This document shows positions 28,848 to 39,026 of a DNA stretch of 64,000 nt, piece after piece. Source of the DNA: an uncultured Propionibacteriaceae bacterium (lineage in GTDB: Bacteria > Actinomycetota > Actinomycetes > Propionibacteriales > Propionibacteriaceae); NCBI GenBank assembly GCA_938012815.1, contig CALLVV010000003.1, positions 1 to 64,000 on the forward strand, written 5' to 3'. The notes below the pieces were generated by a model. That model made no database searches and was not told the DNA's origin. It worked only from the letters and a program-made list of their open reading frames with translations. How positions within the stretch are numbered: the stretch's first letter is position 1; each line of letters begins with the position of its first letter. Position numbers and translations under genes: made by a program.

Positions 28848-30260
28848 TCACTCGCCGCCCGCGGCCCCGGGGACGAGTGATCGCACGTGTTCTTCGGTGG
28901 TGTTGGCGTCGGCGGCCAGGAATTCGACGTCCTCGCTGCTCCACCGCTCGGGGGGCAGCACCTTGGCGGCGTGCCTGATGTAGCTGCCGCGCAGCCTTGC
29001 GAGATCCAAGGGTTTGCCCGCGACCTGGTCGAGCCGCTCCGGGATGACGATCGCCTTGCCGGGGACGTTGTCCGCCGGGTCGCCCCTGCGCACCTCGATG
29101 CCCCGGCTCTTCGCGAACGACAGCTGGCTGTTGTGGTGCTTGCCCGCTCCGGTGTACTCGGTTTCCTGGACGACGATGATCTGGTCGCGGTCCATCTGCA
29201 TGGCAAGAGCGACGGCCGCCGTCAGGCTGGTGTTGCCGGCCGGGCCGCGTTCCAAGCCCTCCAGTTTCGTCAGCAGCTCGGTCATGTAGAAGACCTCGCC
29301 CTGGGTGACCAGGTGGTAGCCGTCCATGTACCGCAGGGCGCGGGCCGCGTTGCGCGGCACATCCACCCGGTCGGGCCAGGTGGCGAACGGCACCCCGAAA
29401 CCGGTGTGGCCCGTGGTGAAGGACTTGTTGTTGAAGTCCTTGTCGGATGCCATGTGCAAGCCGGTGAGGTCAACGGAAACCGCCACCACCTGGGTCTGGT
29501 CGCAGCCCACCTTGCGCAGGCCACGGGCCGTGCCCGTCAGGTTGCCGCCGCCGGCGTGCGTGACCGCGACCACGTCGGGCTGGCGTCCGTAGCGTTCCTG
29601 CACCTCGCGGCCGATCTCGGCGCCGAGCGTCTCCACCCCCGCGATTCCGTAGGGGGTGTAGAGGCTGGCGTTGAAGTAGCCGGTCTCCTCCAGGGTGCGC
29701 AGCAGCACGTAGAACAGCTCCGGGCCGACCGTCAGTTTGACCACCTCGGCCCCGTAGGCCTCGCAGGCCCGAGACTTCTCGACGATCTCGGGTTGCCCGA
29801 CGTGCTCGGAGTCGTAGACCTCCTGGATCACGATGCACTTGAGTCCCTGCTGGGCGGCCTGCGAGGCGACGGCCGCCCCGTAGTTCCCGCTCGTCGCGGT
29901 GACCATGCCCTTGAAACCCTTCTTGCGGGCCTCGTGGGCGCTGAGGGAGGCGCGGCGCGCCTTGAAGCTTCCGGATGCGTTCGCGGCCTCGTCCTTGACG
30001 AGGATCCTGGCCCCCTTGCCGGGGCCGGCGATGGCCCGCACCGCCTCGGTGAGGCGATGCAGTTCGTGCAGCGGGGTCCTGCCGACCTTGGTGGCCCGCT
30101 GGATTTCAGCCACATCGTCGAGGGAGTAGCCGGTGGCCGCCATCATCGCCTCGTAGTCGAAGGCGATGGGGCTGATGTTGAACTCGTCGTAGTCCAACCC
30201 CAGGGCGGAACGCATGATCTCGTTCCTGCGGGCCATCACGTCCTTGTATGAGTTGCTCAT
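28848..30260 (-). CDS. ortB: 2-amino-4-oxopentanoate thiolase, PLP (beta) subunit
   Basis: A 470-residue fold-II PLP protein resembling threonine synthase. The PLP Lys is K100 in ANASGSFKARRASL; the phosphate loop SGNYGAAVASQAAQQ follows near 122, and GGGNLTGTARGL near 235 is the second cofactor loop. With OrtA it cleaves 2-amino-4-oxopentanoate with CoA to alanine and acetyl-CoA, the energy-yielding step of ornithine oxidation. ATG 30260 overlaps the ortA stop (ATGA). The gene follows ortA and precedes oraS as in Clostridium. Confidence 0.94.
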   Translation of the reverse strand: MSNSYKDVMARRNEIMRSALGLDYDEFNISPIAFDYEAMMAATGYSLDDVAEIQRATKVGRTPLHELHRLTEAVRAIAGPGKGARILVKDEAANASGSFKARRASLSAHEARKKGFKGMVTATSGNYGAAVASQAAQQGLKCIVIQEVYDSEHVGQPEIVEKSRACEAYGAEVVKLTVGPELFYVLLRTLEETGYFNASLYTPYGIAGVETLGAEIGREVQERYGRQPDVVAVTHAGGGNLTGTARGLRKVGCDQTQVVAVSVDLTGLHMASDKDFNNKSFTTGHTGFGVPFATWPDRVDVPRNAARALRYMDGYHLVTQGEVFYMTELLTKLEGLERGPAGNTSLTAAVALAMQMDRDQIIVVQETEYTGAGKHHNSQLSFAKSRGIEVRRGDPADNVPGKAIVIPERLDQVAGKPLDLARLRGSYIRHAAKVLPPERWSSEDVEFLAADANTTEEHVRSLVPGAAGGE

Positions 30261-30550
30261 GACTCGTACTCCGTCCCGATCGTGAGGATCTCGTCCACGG
30301 TCTCACCGAAGCTGTGGGAGTATCCGGGATTGATCCGGCTCAGCACCCCGGTGTGGGTCCGCCCGATGATGGTGCGGATGGTCACCTCCTCGCCGAGCGC
30401 CGCGGGCGCGGTGAGGAAGCCGTCGACCCATTGCAGCAGCGGGGTGGCGGCCGTGTCCGCCGGCACTCCCTCCGCGCGTTCCCCGGGGGTCAGCACGACC
30501 TGCTGGATCTCCACCCATGCCCCCTCGGGGGCCACCTTCGTTGCACTCAC
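30257..30550 (-). CDS. ortA: 2-amino-4-oxopentanoate thiolase, small (alpha) subunit
   Basis: A 97-residue protein with the OrtA pattern GAWVEIQQVVLTPGERA near the start, then VDGFLTAPAALGEEVTIRTI and GRTHTGVLSRINPGYSHSFG. It pairs with OrtB to form the thiolase. A GGAG site seven bases before the GTG at 30550 supports that start. Its size and position between ord and ortB match the known ornithine clusters. Confidence 0.93.
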   Translation of the reverse strand: MSATKVAPEGAWVEIQQVVLTPGERAEGVPADTAATPLLQWVDGFLTAPAALGEEVTIRTIIGRTHTGVLSRINPGYSHSFGETVDEILTIGTEYES

Positions 30551-30575
30551 TGCATCGCTCCAATCTCGGGTCAGG

Positions 30576-31619
30576 TCACCGGCGCTCGTAGGCCTCGGGA
30601 CCCATCAGCGCCGTCGGCGACGGCAGGTCGATGATCCGCTTGAGACCCGGGGTGGCGGCGAAGATGCGGGGAATGGTGTTCACCGCGATGCCCGCGGTGG
30701 CCTTGCCGCCCGCGATCTCGGGGCCGGTGGACATGCTGATCTCGGGCACGCCGTGGATGGTGATGTAGTCGCCGGTGTCGACTCCCTCGGCGCCGGGATC
30801 CACCTGCTGCGGGTGGATGAGCTTGATGATCTCCTCGTCACCGCGATACCCGACGGCGATGTGGTTGCAGCCCGCGACCTTCCCGGGCTCGATGACCCGG
30901 TCCCTGGCCTGGCGCGGCACCTTCGCGATGATCGGTTCGAGTGTCTGTTCCACCCGGTCGACGCCGAGCCCGAGGGCGTCGCTGATCAGGCGGACGGACT
31001 CGGGGAAACCGACGTGCCCGACGATGGAACCGTCGGCGACCCCGGCCTTGAACTCCTCAGGGGTGGTTCCCACGCCCTGGGTGGACAACACGGTCTGCCC
31101 GTAGGGGCTCAGGTCGTTGACGCGGCTGGCCTCGATGCTGGTGACCTCCTGGCTGCCGGCGGTCAGCACCACGACGAGATGGTCGAGCACAAAACCCGGG
31201 TTGACGCCCACGCCTATGGCGGAGACGCCGTGTTCCTTGGCCAGCGCATCCAGTTCGGCCGCCTCCTCGGGGTTCTGCGCCTCGGGAGCGGCCATCTCCT
31301 CGGCGATGCTGACCACGTTGATACCCGCGGAGATGATGGCCTTCAGATCGGGAAGCTGTTTCTTGACCCAGGACGTGGTGGCGATGGTGACGACGTCCAC
31401 CTTCTCCGGGTCGAGGATGCTGGCCGGGTCGTTGCTGACCTTCACGCCAGCCGGGCCCACGCCGAGCACCTCGCCGACGTCCTTGCCCACGAGTTCAGGA
31501 CTGATGTCGAATGCGCCGATCAGTTCCAGGCCATCCTTGGCCAGGATCACCTTGGCAACGCCCTGGCCCATCGCCCCAAGACCCCACTGGGCCACTCGGA
31601 TTCGCTGATTCTTGCTCAC
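30576..31619 (-). CDS. ord: 2,4-diaminopentanoate dehydrogenase
   Basis: A 347-residue NAD(P)-dependent dehydrogenase of the dihydrodipicolinate-reductase-like group. The Rossmann motif WGLGAMGQGVAKVIL is at about 11-25, and a second domain holds GINVVSIAEEMAAPEAQNP and GVNPGFVLDHLVVVL. It oxidatively deaminates 2,4-diaminopentanoate to 2-amino-4-oxopentanoate, releasing ammonia and NAD(P)H. It is the first clear gene of the operon. The start is GTG 31619 behind a GGGAG site. The stop of a small upstream frame overlaps this GTG. Confidence 0.93.
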   Translation of the reverse strand: MSKNQRIRVAQWGLGAMGQGVAKVILAKDGLELIGAFDISPELVGKDVGEVLGVGPAGVKVSNDPASILDPEKVDVVTIATTSWVKKQLPDLKAIISAGINVVSIAEEMAAPEAQNPEEAAELDALAKEHGVSAIGVGVNPGFVLDHLVVVLTAGSQEVTSIEASRVNDLSPYGQTVLSTQGVGTTPEEFKAGVADGSIVGHVGFPESVRLISDALGLGVDRVEQTLEPIIAKVPRQARDRVIEPGKVAGCNHIAVGYRGDEEIIKLIHPQQVDPGAEGVDTGDYITIHGVPEISMSTGPEIAGGKATAGIAVNTIPRIFAATPGLKRIIDLPSPTALMGPEAYERR

Positions 31620-31852
31620 TTCTCTCCCTCGAGTTGTTGTTCCGCCTCAGCTGGGACGCGGCGTACCGGTGTTCCGGGGCCCCGGAACGAGCACACCCCT
31701 TCTCCGGAGAACCAAGGACTGGCCCCGCCACCGCCGCATTCTCCTTTCGACCCGGTGGTTACTATGTTCGCCATGTCCTGGGCCCCTTGCCCGACCGGCA
31801 TCCACGTAGATGCCCGTCGGTTCACCATCGTGAAGGTGTCGCCGCTGACCAT
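31616..31852 (-). CDS. Possible 78-residue leader ORF overlapping ord
   Basis: An ATG at 31852, three bases after a GGAG core, opens 78 codons that end at a TGA overlapping the ord GTG (GTGA), the same coupling used at other junctions of the operon. The product is Gly-rich with two Cys (GECGGGGASPWF, GVCSFRGPG), has no recognised domain, and its region also contains strong inverted repeats. It may be a translated leader that couples to ord, or chance. The very short distance from GGAG to ATG and the mixed third-base GC argue against a normal protein. Confidence 0.22.
   Translation of the reverse strand: MVSGDTFTMVNRRASTWMPVGQGAQDMANIVTTGSKGECGGGGASPWFSGEGVCSFRGPGTPVRRVPAEAEQQLEGEK
31671..31711. 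promoter_or_regulatory. Two perfect palindromes upstream of ord
   Basis: GTTCCGGGGCCCCGGAAC at 31671-31688 is a perfect 18-bp palindrome, and TTCTCCGGAGAA at 31700-31711 is a perfect 12-bp palindrome. Their centres are 26 bp apart and 60-85 bp upstream of the ord start. Palindromes spaced about two to three helical turns apart suit a dimeric or octameric Lrp-type regulator, and such a gene is divergent from ord. Binding is inferred. Confidence 0.45.
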
Positions 31853-31879
31853 TGCTCCTTCACGGTATCCGCGGCGACA
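31791..31879. other. Structured region with competing hairpins between lrp and ord
   Basis: Three structures lie in 89 bp. A hairpin at 31791-31820 has an 11-bp stem (CCGAC...GTCGG outer, GGCATC/GATGCC inner, one mismatch) with loop CACGTA. TTCAC (31821-31825) can pair with GTGAA (31830-31834). The same segment CGTGAAGG (31829-31836) can pair with CCTTCACG (31857-31864), while TGTCGCCGC (31837-31845) pairs with GCGGCGACA (31871-31879). These last two are interleaved, so they either exclude each other or form a pseudoknot. In the minus orientation one arm contains an AAGGAG ribosome site. This looks like an attenuator or riboswitch-like leader for ord, but no known class matches and I see no B12-box pattern. 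Confidence 0.4.
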
Positions 31880-31987
31880 GGAGATCAACCCGAGAACACC
31901 GGATTCGATTGCAACAAAGGCGGACAATTTGAGATCTTCCCATCGTCAACATCCCGAAACACAGAACTTCCCATACGGGAGAGGCCT

Positions 31988-32977
31988 GTGAAGGACGAGA
32001 CGGATCTCCAGTTGGTCAATCTGCTGCAGATTGATCCCCGCATCTCCTGGTCGAAGGCGGGTGAGATCCTCCAGCTGTCACCGACGACGGTGGCGAATCG
32101 CTGGAATCATCTGGTGGAGAAGGGACTGGCCTGGATCTGTACCCACCCGAACCTGGAACAGCGGTTCACCGCGGTGGTCGAGGTCGACTGTCGAACCGAG
32201 TCCCTGGCCTCCGCCACCAAGCAGATGTGCGCACATCCGCTGATCACGAGCGTCGACGAGGCCACGGGACGGCGCGACATCCTGTTGACCATCATGGCCC
32301 CCGACATGGTGACGCTGACCACCTTGATCATCGACTGGATCGGGGGAATCGAGGGGGTGTACGGGACCCGCAGCTCGCTGGTGACCAACGTCATCGTCGG
32401 GGCGGAATCCTGGCGGGCGAACATCCTCACCCAGCGCCAGATCAACCAGGCTCTCCCTCAGCGCACACCCGACAGGTCGCAGGCAGGATTCGATGCCGCC
32501 GACCTGGCTCTGGCCCAGGCCCTGGCCCGCGACGGCAGGGCCAGCGTCGCGTCGCTGTCCCAGGAACTCGACATGCCGACCAGCACGGTGCACCGCCGGA
32601 TGCGACGGCTTCTGGCGAACCAGCACATCATCATGCGGTGCGACGCGGCCCCCGAGCTGGCGGGCTGGCTGCTGGAGTGCACCTGGTTGACGACGGTCGC
32701 CTTCAACTACAAGAACCGGGTCATCGAGCTGCTGAAGGAACAGCCTTCGTTGCGATCCTGCTTCTGGATCACGGGGAGCAACAACCTGCGCGTCAACTTC
32801 CGCGTCAACCACATCGGTTCCATGGCCGCCCTCGAATCCTCTATAGCCTCCGCCATCCCCGGCCTGGCCCCTGACGAAACCGTCGTGCACATGCGCAGCC
32901 ACAAGTCGATGGGATGGCTGTTGAGACCGGATGGCAGCTGCACGGGGCAGCTCGTGCCCCCGGTCTTCGACCCCTGA
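31988..32977 (+). CDS. Double-domain Lrp/AsnC-family transcription regulator
   Basis: A 329-residue protein made of two Lrp-like halves. The first HTH is at about 5-48 (LVNLLQIDPRISWSKAGEIL...TVANRWNHL), followed by an AsnC-type ligand-domain-like segment. The second HTH at about 168-215 is canonical (LAQALARDGRASVASLSQEL...TSTVHRRMRRL), followed by another RAM-like segment. Start is GTG 31988, six bases after GGGAG; the longer open frame upstream has no ribosome site. It is divergent from ord by 368 bp, so it is the best candidate regulator of the ornithine operon, probably sensing ornithine or a product. Effector and sign of regulation are unknown. Confidence 0.82.
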   Translation: MKDETDLQLVNLLQIDPRISWSKAGEILQLSPTTVANRWNHLVEKGLAWICTHPNLEQRFTAVVEVDCRTESLASATKQMCAHPLITSVDEATGRRDILLTIMAPDMVTLTTLIIDWIGGIEGVYGTRSSLVTNVIVGAESWRANILTQRQINQALPQRTPDRSQAGFDAADLALAQALARDGRASVASLSQELDMPTSTVHRRMRRLLANQHIIMRCDAAPELAGWLLECTWLTTVAFNYKNRVIELLKEQPSLRSCFWITGSNNLRVNFRVNHIGSMAALESSIASAIPGLAPDETVVHMRSHKSMGWLLRPDGSCTGQLVPPVFDP

Positions 32978-32988
32978 GAGGGTGAAAC

Positions 32989-33016
32989 GCCCGGGGAGCT
33001 CTTCAGCTCCCCGGGC
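32989..33016. terminator. Bidirectional hairpin terminator between lrp and clpB
   Basis: GCCCGGGGAGCT (32989-33000) and AGCTCCCCGGGC (33005-33016) form a perfect 12-bp stem with a CTTC loop, placed between the convergent stops at 32977 (plus) and 33027 (minus). There is no U tract. Confidence 0.8.
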
Positions 33017-33026
33017 ACCGGTGTCC

Positions 33027-35597
<2,571 letters not shown>

Positions 35598-35621
35598 CAG
35601 TCCTCCATAGCGTCAATTACA

Positions 35622-35646
35622 AAGTTGAGTCTACCACGCTCAACTT
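35622..35646. promoter_or_regulatory. HAIR-like operator (HspR site) upstream of clpB
   Basis: AAGTTGAG (35622-35629) and CTCAACTT (35639-35646) form a perfect 8-bp inverted repeat with a 9-base spacer, close to the HAIR consensus CTTGAGT-N7-ACTCAAG bound by HspR in actinobacteria. A further half-site CTTGAG lies at 35659-35664. It is 25 bp before the clpB start, as expected for heat-shock repression. Confidence 0.75.
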
Positions 35647-35822
35647 ACCTGTGCACAACTTGAGAGGCTTCTCGACACGGTCCGAATCGCAGGCGTTTCC
35701 CCCCAACGATCACTTTTGAGGTTTCGGGCACTAGGCTCGGAGATGGACGGAGCGGGATCGTCACCCGAAGACTTCTCGCCACCGTCCGGTCGCCCGCTGA
35801 AGTGCTGACTGGAAGGAGCCAC

Positions 35823-37694
35823 ATGTCCCACCTCACCGAGAACGGTTTGACCACCACCATCCCCGTCACGGGGCGCGTTCCGAAACTCTCCCGTGTCATC
35901 GATTGGGTGGAGGAGGTCGCGGCCCTGACCAATCCAAGCGCGATCCATTTCCTCGACGGCTCCGACGAGGAGTACGAGCGTCTCGTGGAAAAACTCGTGG
36001 ACGCAGGCACCCTCGTGCGGCTGAACCCTGACAAACAGCCGGGATCCGTCTACGCCCGCACCGATCCCGACGACGTGGCCCGCGTCGAGGACTCCACCTT
36101 CATCTGCTCCGTCGACGAGAACGACGCCGGGCCCACCAACAACTGGATGGACCCCAGGCAGATGAAGACCATCCTGACCAAGCTGTACAACGGCTGCATG
36201 GTGGGGCGCACCATGTACGTCATTCCCTTCTGCATGGGACACGTCGACTCCCCATCCCCGAAGTTCGGCATCGAGATCACCGACTCCGCCTACGTGGCGA
36301 TCTCCATGAAGATCATGACCCGGATGGGCACCGACGTGATGGAGGCCATGGAGCGCATGGACGCGGACTTCGTGCCCGCGTTGCACTCCGTCGGAATGCC
36401 CCTTCCCCCCGGGGTCAAGGATGTCCCGTGGCCCTGCAACGACATCAAGTACATCGTCCACTTCCCCGAGGAGCGGACCATCTGGAGCTACGGTTCCGGC
36501 TACGGCGGCAACTCCCTGCTGGGCAAGAAGTGCTACGCGCTTCGGATCGCCTCCGTGATGGGGCGCGACGAGGGCTGGCTGGCCGAGCACATGTTGATCC
36601 TCAAGATCACCTCGCCGGAGGGGAAGTCCTACCACCTGTGCGCGGCCTTCCCGTCGGCCTGCGGCAAGACGAACCTGGCGATGCTGGAGCCCACCCTGCC
36701 GGGCTGGAAGGTGGAGACCCTCGGCGACGACATCGCGTGGATGCGGTTCGGCGAGGACGGCAGGCTCTACGCCGTCAACCCGGAGACCGGGCTGTTCGGC
36801 GTGGCCCCCGGCACGAGCACCGACACCAACCCCAACGCCATGGCAGCCATCGAGGGCGGGCACTCGATCTTCACCAACGTCGCGCTGACCGACGACGGTG
36901 ACGTGTGGTGGGAGGGGAAGACCAAGCAGCCCCCGGAGCACCTCACGGACTGGAAGGGACGTTCCTGGAGCCCCGAGAACGGCCCGGAGGGCGGCCGCCC
37001 CGGCGAGAAGGCGGCGCACCCGAACTCCCGTTTCTGCACTCCGATCTCGCAGTGCCCGATTCTGTCGGACGAGTTCTACGACCCGAAGGGTGTGCCCGTG
37101 GACGCCATCATCTTCGGCGGCCGCCGCGAGAACACCATCCCGTTGGTTGCCCAGTCGCGGAACTGGCAGCACGGCGTGTTCATGGGTGCCACCTGTTCCT
37201 CCGAGACCACTGCGGCGGCGAAGGGCGCCGTCGGCGTGCTGCGTCGCGACCCGATGGCGATGCTGCCGTTCATCGGCTATCACGTCGGCGACTACTTCAA
37301 GCACTGGATCGGCCTCTCGGAGCGCACCACCCCCGACAAACTCCCGAAGGTCTTCTACGTCAACTGGTTCCGGCGCGACTCCGAGGGCAAGTTCCTGTGG
37401 CCCGGTTTCGGCGAGAACTCCCGGGTCCTGAAATGGATCGTGGAACGTCTCGAGGGCAGGGTCGAGGCGGTTGAGACCCCGGCGGGCCTGCTGCCGGAGA
37501 AGAAGGACATCGACGTCGAGGGTCTGGACATCAGCGACGAGCACCTGGACCAGGTGCTGCGCTACGTTCCCAACGAATGGGCCGACGAGCTGCCACGCGT
37601 GCGTCGCTGGCTGAGGTCGCTGGGCCTGAAGGTCCCCCAGGAGATCCACGACGAGCTGTGGCACATCGCCATGAACATCATCGGCGAACGCTGA
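35823..37694 (+). CDS. pckG: Phosphoenolpyruvate carboxykinase (GTP)
   Basis: A 623-residue GTP-type PEPCK, normal length. It interconverts oxaloacetate plus GTP with PEP, CO2 and GDP. Seen: the P-loop with reactive Cys, FPSACGKTNLAML (C280, K282), metal-site segment TLGDDIAWM near 305, and guanine-site and C-terminal blocks FGENSRVLKWIVER. ATG 35823 follows an ideal AAGGAG site; the open frame extends upstream without another good start. It stands alone between the clpB control region and a strong terminator. With PPDK at the other end of the window it would allow flexible PEP-pyruvate-oxaloacetate flux, as is common in propionibacteria. Confidence 0.97.
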   Translation: MSHLTENGLTTTIPVTGRVPKLSRVIDWVEEVAALTNPSAIHFLDGSDEEYERLVEKLVDAGTLVRLNPDKQPGSVYARTDPDDVARVEDSTFICSVDENDAGPTNNWMDPRQMKTILTKLYNGCMVGRTMYVIPFCMGHVDSPSPKFGIEITDSAYVAISMKIMTRMGTDVMEAMERMDADFVPALHSVGMPLPPGVKDVPWPCNDIKYIVHFPEERTIWSYGSGYGGNSLLGKKCYALRIASVMGRDEGWLAEHMLILKITSPEGKSYHLCAAFPSACGKTNLAMLEPTLPGWKVETLGDDIAWMRFGEDGRLYAVNPETGLFGVAPGTSTDTNPNAMAAIEGGHSIFTNVALTDDGDVWWEGKTKQPPEHLTDWKGRSWSPENGPEGGRPGEKAAHPNSRFCTPISQCPILSDEFYDPKGVPVDAIIFGGRRENTIPLVAQSRNWQHGVFMGATCSSETTAAAKGAVGVLRRDPMAMLPFIGYHVGDYFKHWIGLSERTTPDKLPKVFYVNWFRRDSEGKFLWPGFGENSRVLKWIVERLEGRVEAVETPAGLLPEKKDIDVEGLDISDEHLDQVLRYVPNEWADELPRVRRWLRSLGLKVPQEIHDELWHIAMNIIGER

Positions 37695-37704
37695 CGGTTC
37701 CCAC

Positions 37705-37741
37705 CGGTGTGGGTGGGGTGGATGCCACCCCACCCACACCG
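37705..37741 (+). terminator. Strong hairpin terminator of pckG
   Basis: CGGTGTGGGTGGGGTGG (37705-37721) is the exact reverse complement of 37725-37741, giving a 17-bp stem with a three-base loop (ATG), 10 bp after the pckG stop. There is no U tract. It directly precedes the repeat array. Confidence 0.85.
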
Positions 37742-37766
37742 TGTCCGCCCAGCACCACCCCAAACG

Positions 37767-37968
37767 CCAGCCCTCCCGCCGAACGCTTGCCCTACCGCCG
37801 AACGCCAGCGCTACAGCGCAAGCACACGACCGGAAAGCAAGCGAACCACCCCAGCACCCACCTCACACCAGCCCTACCGCCGAACGCCAGCCCACCCGCC
37901 GTCCGCTTGCCCTCCCGCCGAACGCCAGCGCTACAGCGCAAGCACACGACCGGAAGGCAAGCGAACCA
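37767..37968. repeat. Repeat array A: 19-bp units plus 44-bp element, two blocks 120 bp apart
   Basis: Units of 19 bp with consensus CCAGCCCTACCGCCGAACG or the CTTGCC variant occur back to back (37767, 37786, then 37868, 37887, 37906). Each run ends in a 44-bp element starting CCAGCGCTACAGCGCAAGC (37805-37848 and 37925-37968), which contains the inverted repeat GCGCT-AC-AGCGC and ends GGCAAGCGAACC. In the second block the variant unit CGCTTGCC and the terminal GGCAAGCG are inverted, so the block can fold as a long hairpin. The strand is strongly C-rich and G-poor. There is no evidence of translation. A second copy lies on the other side of the next gene. Confidence 0.85.
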
Positions 37969-38067
37969 AGTGGGTGCTGGGGAGTGGGCTCATTCCCTTC
38001 CTGCGCGGTTTTCCACAGCTATGCGATCAAGTGTTTTTCCGGGTACTGCGCCACCAATAGTGGGGGT

Positions 38068-38985
38068 ATGGAAAAGATTGCTTGGAGCACTCAGGAGCTC
38101 CTCACCCTTGGCCTCACAGATCGCGAGATCCGCAACCGCGTCGTTCGGGGCAGCTTGATCCGTGTCCGTCGCGGGCACTACATCATTTCCGGAGAAACTG
38201 TCCCGGAGGCCGCGCACCTGCGGCTACTGGCCGCCACCCTCCCCAATCTGGCTCCCGAGAGCGTCATAAGCCACACCAGCGCTGCCCTTCTTCACGGGTT
38301 TCCCGTCAGACGTCCCGATCTGGAACAGGTGACGACGATCCGGCGTACCCCGGGTCATGGTTGCCAGTCGAGAAAACTCCGAGCTCGGCACACCGCCATC
38401 ACGGATTCCGAGATCACGCTTGCCGGACACATCCCGGTGACTACGCAGGCCCGGACGGTATGTGACCTGGCCCGGACGGCCCCTTTCGAGTGGGCGGTGG
38501 CGGCTGCTGACGCGGCCCTGCACCAAGGACTTGACCCTGCGGACCTGGAAATCCCACTCGACCTACATCCCGCGCTGCGCGGCACCACCCGAGCTCGCGG
38601 GGTCCTGGCCTTTGCCGATGGCAGGAGCGAGTCACCCGCCGAGTCAATCAGTCGCGCCCACATGGCCCGTGCGGGGATACCGAGCCCGGTCCTCCAACAC
38701 GAGGTGTTCGATCGCAATGGGGAGTTCGTTGCCCGTCTCGACTTCGCATGGCCCGATCTCGGACTGGCAGGCGAGGTGGATGGTCGTATCAAGTACGACG
38801 ATCTCCTGCCCGCGGGACACGACCCAATCGAGGTCATCCTGGCCGAGAAACAGCGGGAGGAACGGATCCGGCAGGCGACCGGCTGGTGGCTGGTGCGCTG
38901 GGACTGGAACACGGCCTGTGCCCCGGCAAGACTGGGGACTCTACTCCGCGAGGCGATCCACAACGCCAACGCCATCGCTGTCTGA
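38068..38985 (+). CDS. AbiEi-like antitoxin domain / DUF559 nuclease-fold protein
   Basis: A 305-residue protein. The first ~60 residues form a winged-helix AbiEi_4-like domain (LLTLGLTDREIRNRVVRGSLIRVRRGHYII). The C-terminal ~100 residues resemble DUF559/Vsr-like restriction-endonuclease folds: LDFAWPDLGLAGEVDGRIKY, then EKQREERIRQATGWWLVRWDW, supplying the D-x(n)-E-x-D/K pattern. Such solitary proteins are very common in actinobacteria, usually without an adjacent AbiEii toxin, and their function is unknown. The open frame runs upstream through the repeat array, but the ATG at 38068 begins the conserved domain and is taken as the start. The repeats on both sides suggest a mobile or hypervariable cassette. 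Confidence 0.72.
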   Translation: MEKIAWSTQELLTLGLTDREIRNRVVRGSLIRVRRGHYIISGETVPEAAHLRLLAATLPNLAPESVISHTSAALLHGFPVRRPDLEQVTTIRRTPGHGCQSRKLRARHTAITDSEITLAGHIPVTTQARTVCDLARTAPFEWAVAAADAALHQGLDPADLEIPLDLHPALRGTTRARGVLAFADGRSESPAESISRAHMARAGIPSPVLQHEVFDRNGEFVARLDFAWPDLGLAGEVDGRIKYDDLLPAGHDPIEVILAEKQREERIRQATGWWLVRWDWNTACAPARLGTLLREAIHNANAIAV

Positions 38986-39026
38986 TCAAAGGATGATCCG
39001 GACTCCAGGCATGCACGGTCTGTTCA

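Noticed and set aside
26458..28983. Long plus-strand frame opposite oraE/oraS
   Set aside because: The opposite strand encodes clear OraE and OraS with conserved cofactor motifs; this frame shows only His/Val/Asp-rich low-complexity sequence.
31620..31987. Cobalamin riboswitch upstream of the B12-dependent ornithine genes
   Set aside because: I looked for the B12-box pattern on both strands of this region and did not find it; the structures present do not match that class.
37741..38067. Longer form of the AbiEi/DUF559 protein reading through the repeat array
   Set aside because: The extension encodes only repeat-derived residues; the conserved winged-helix domain begins at the ATG at 38068.
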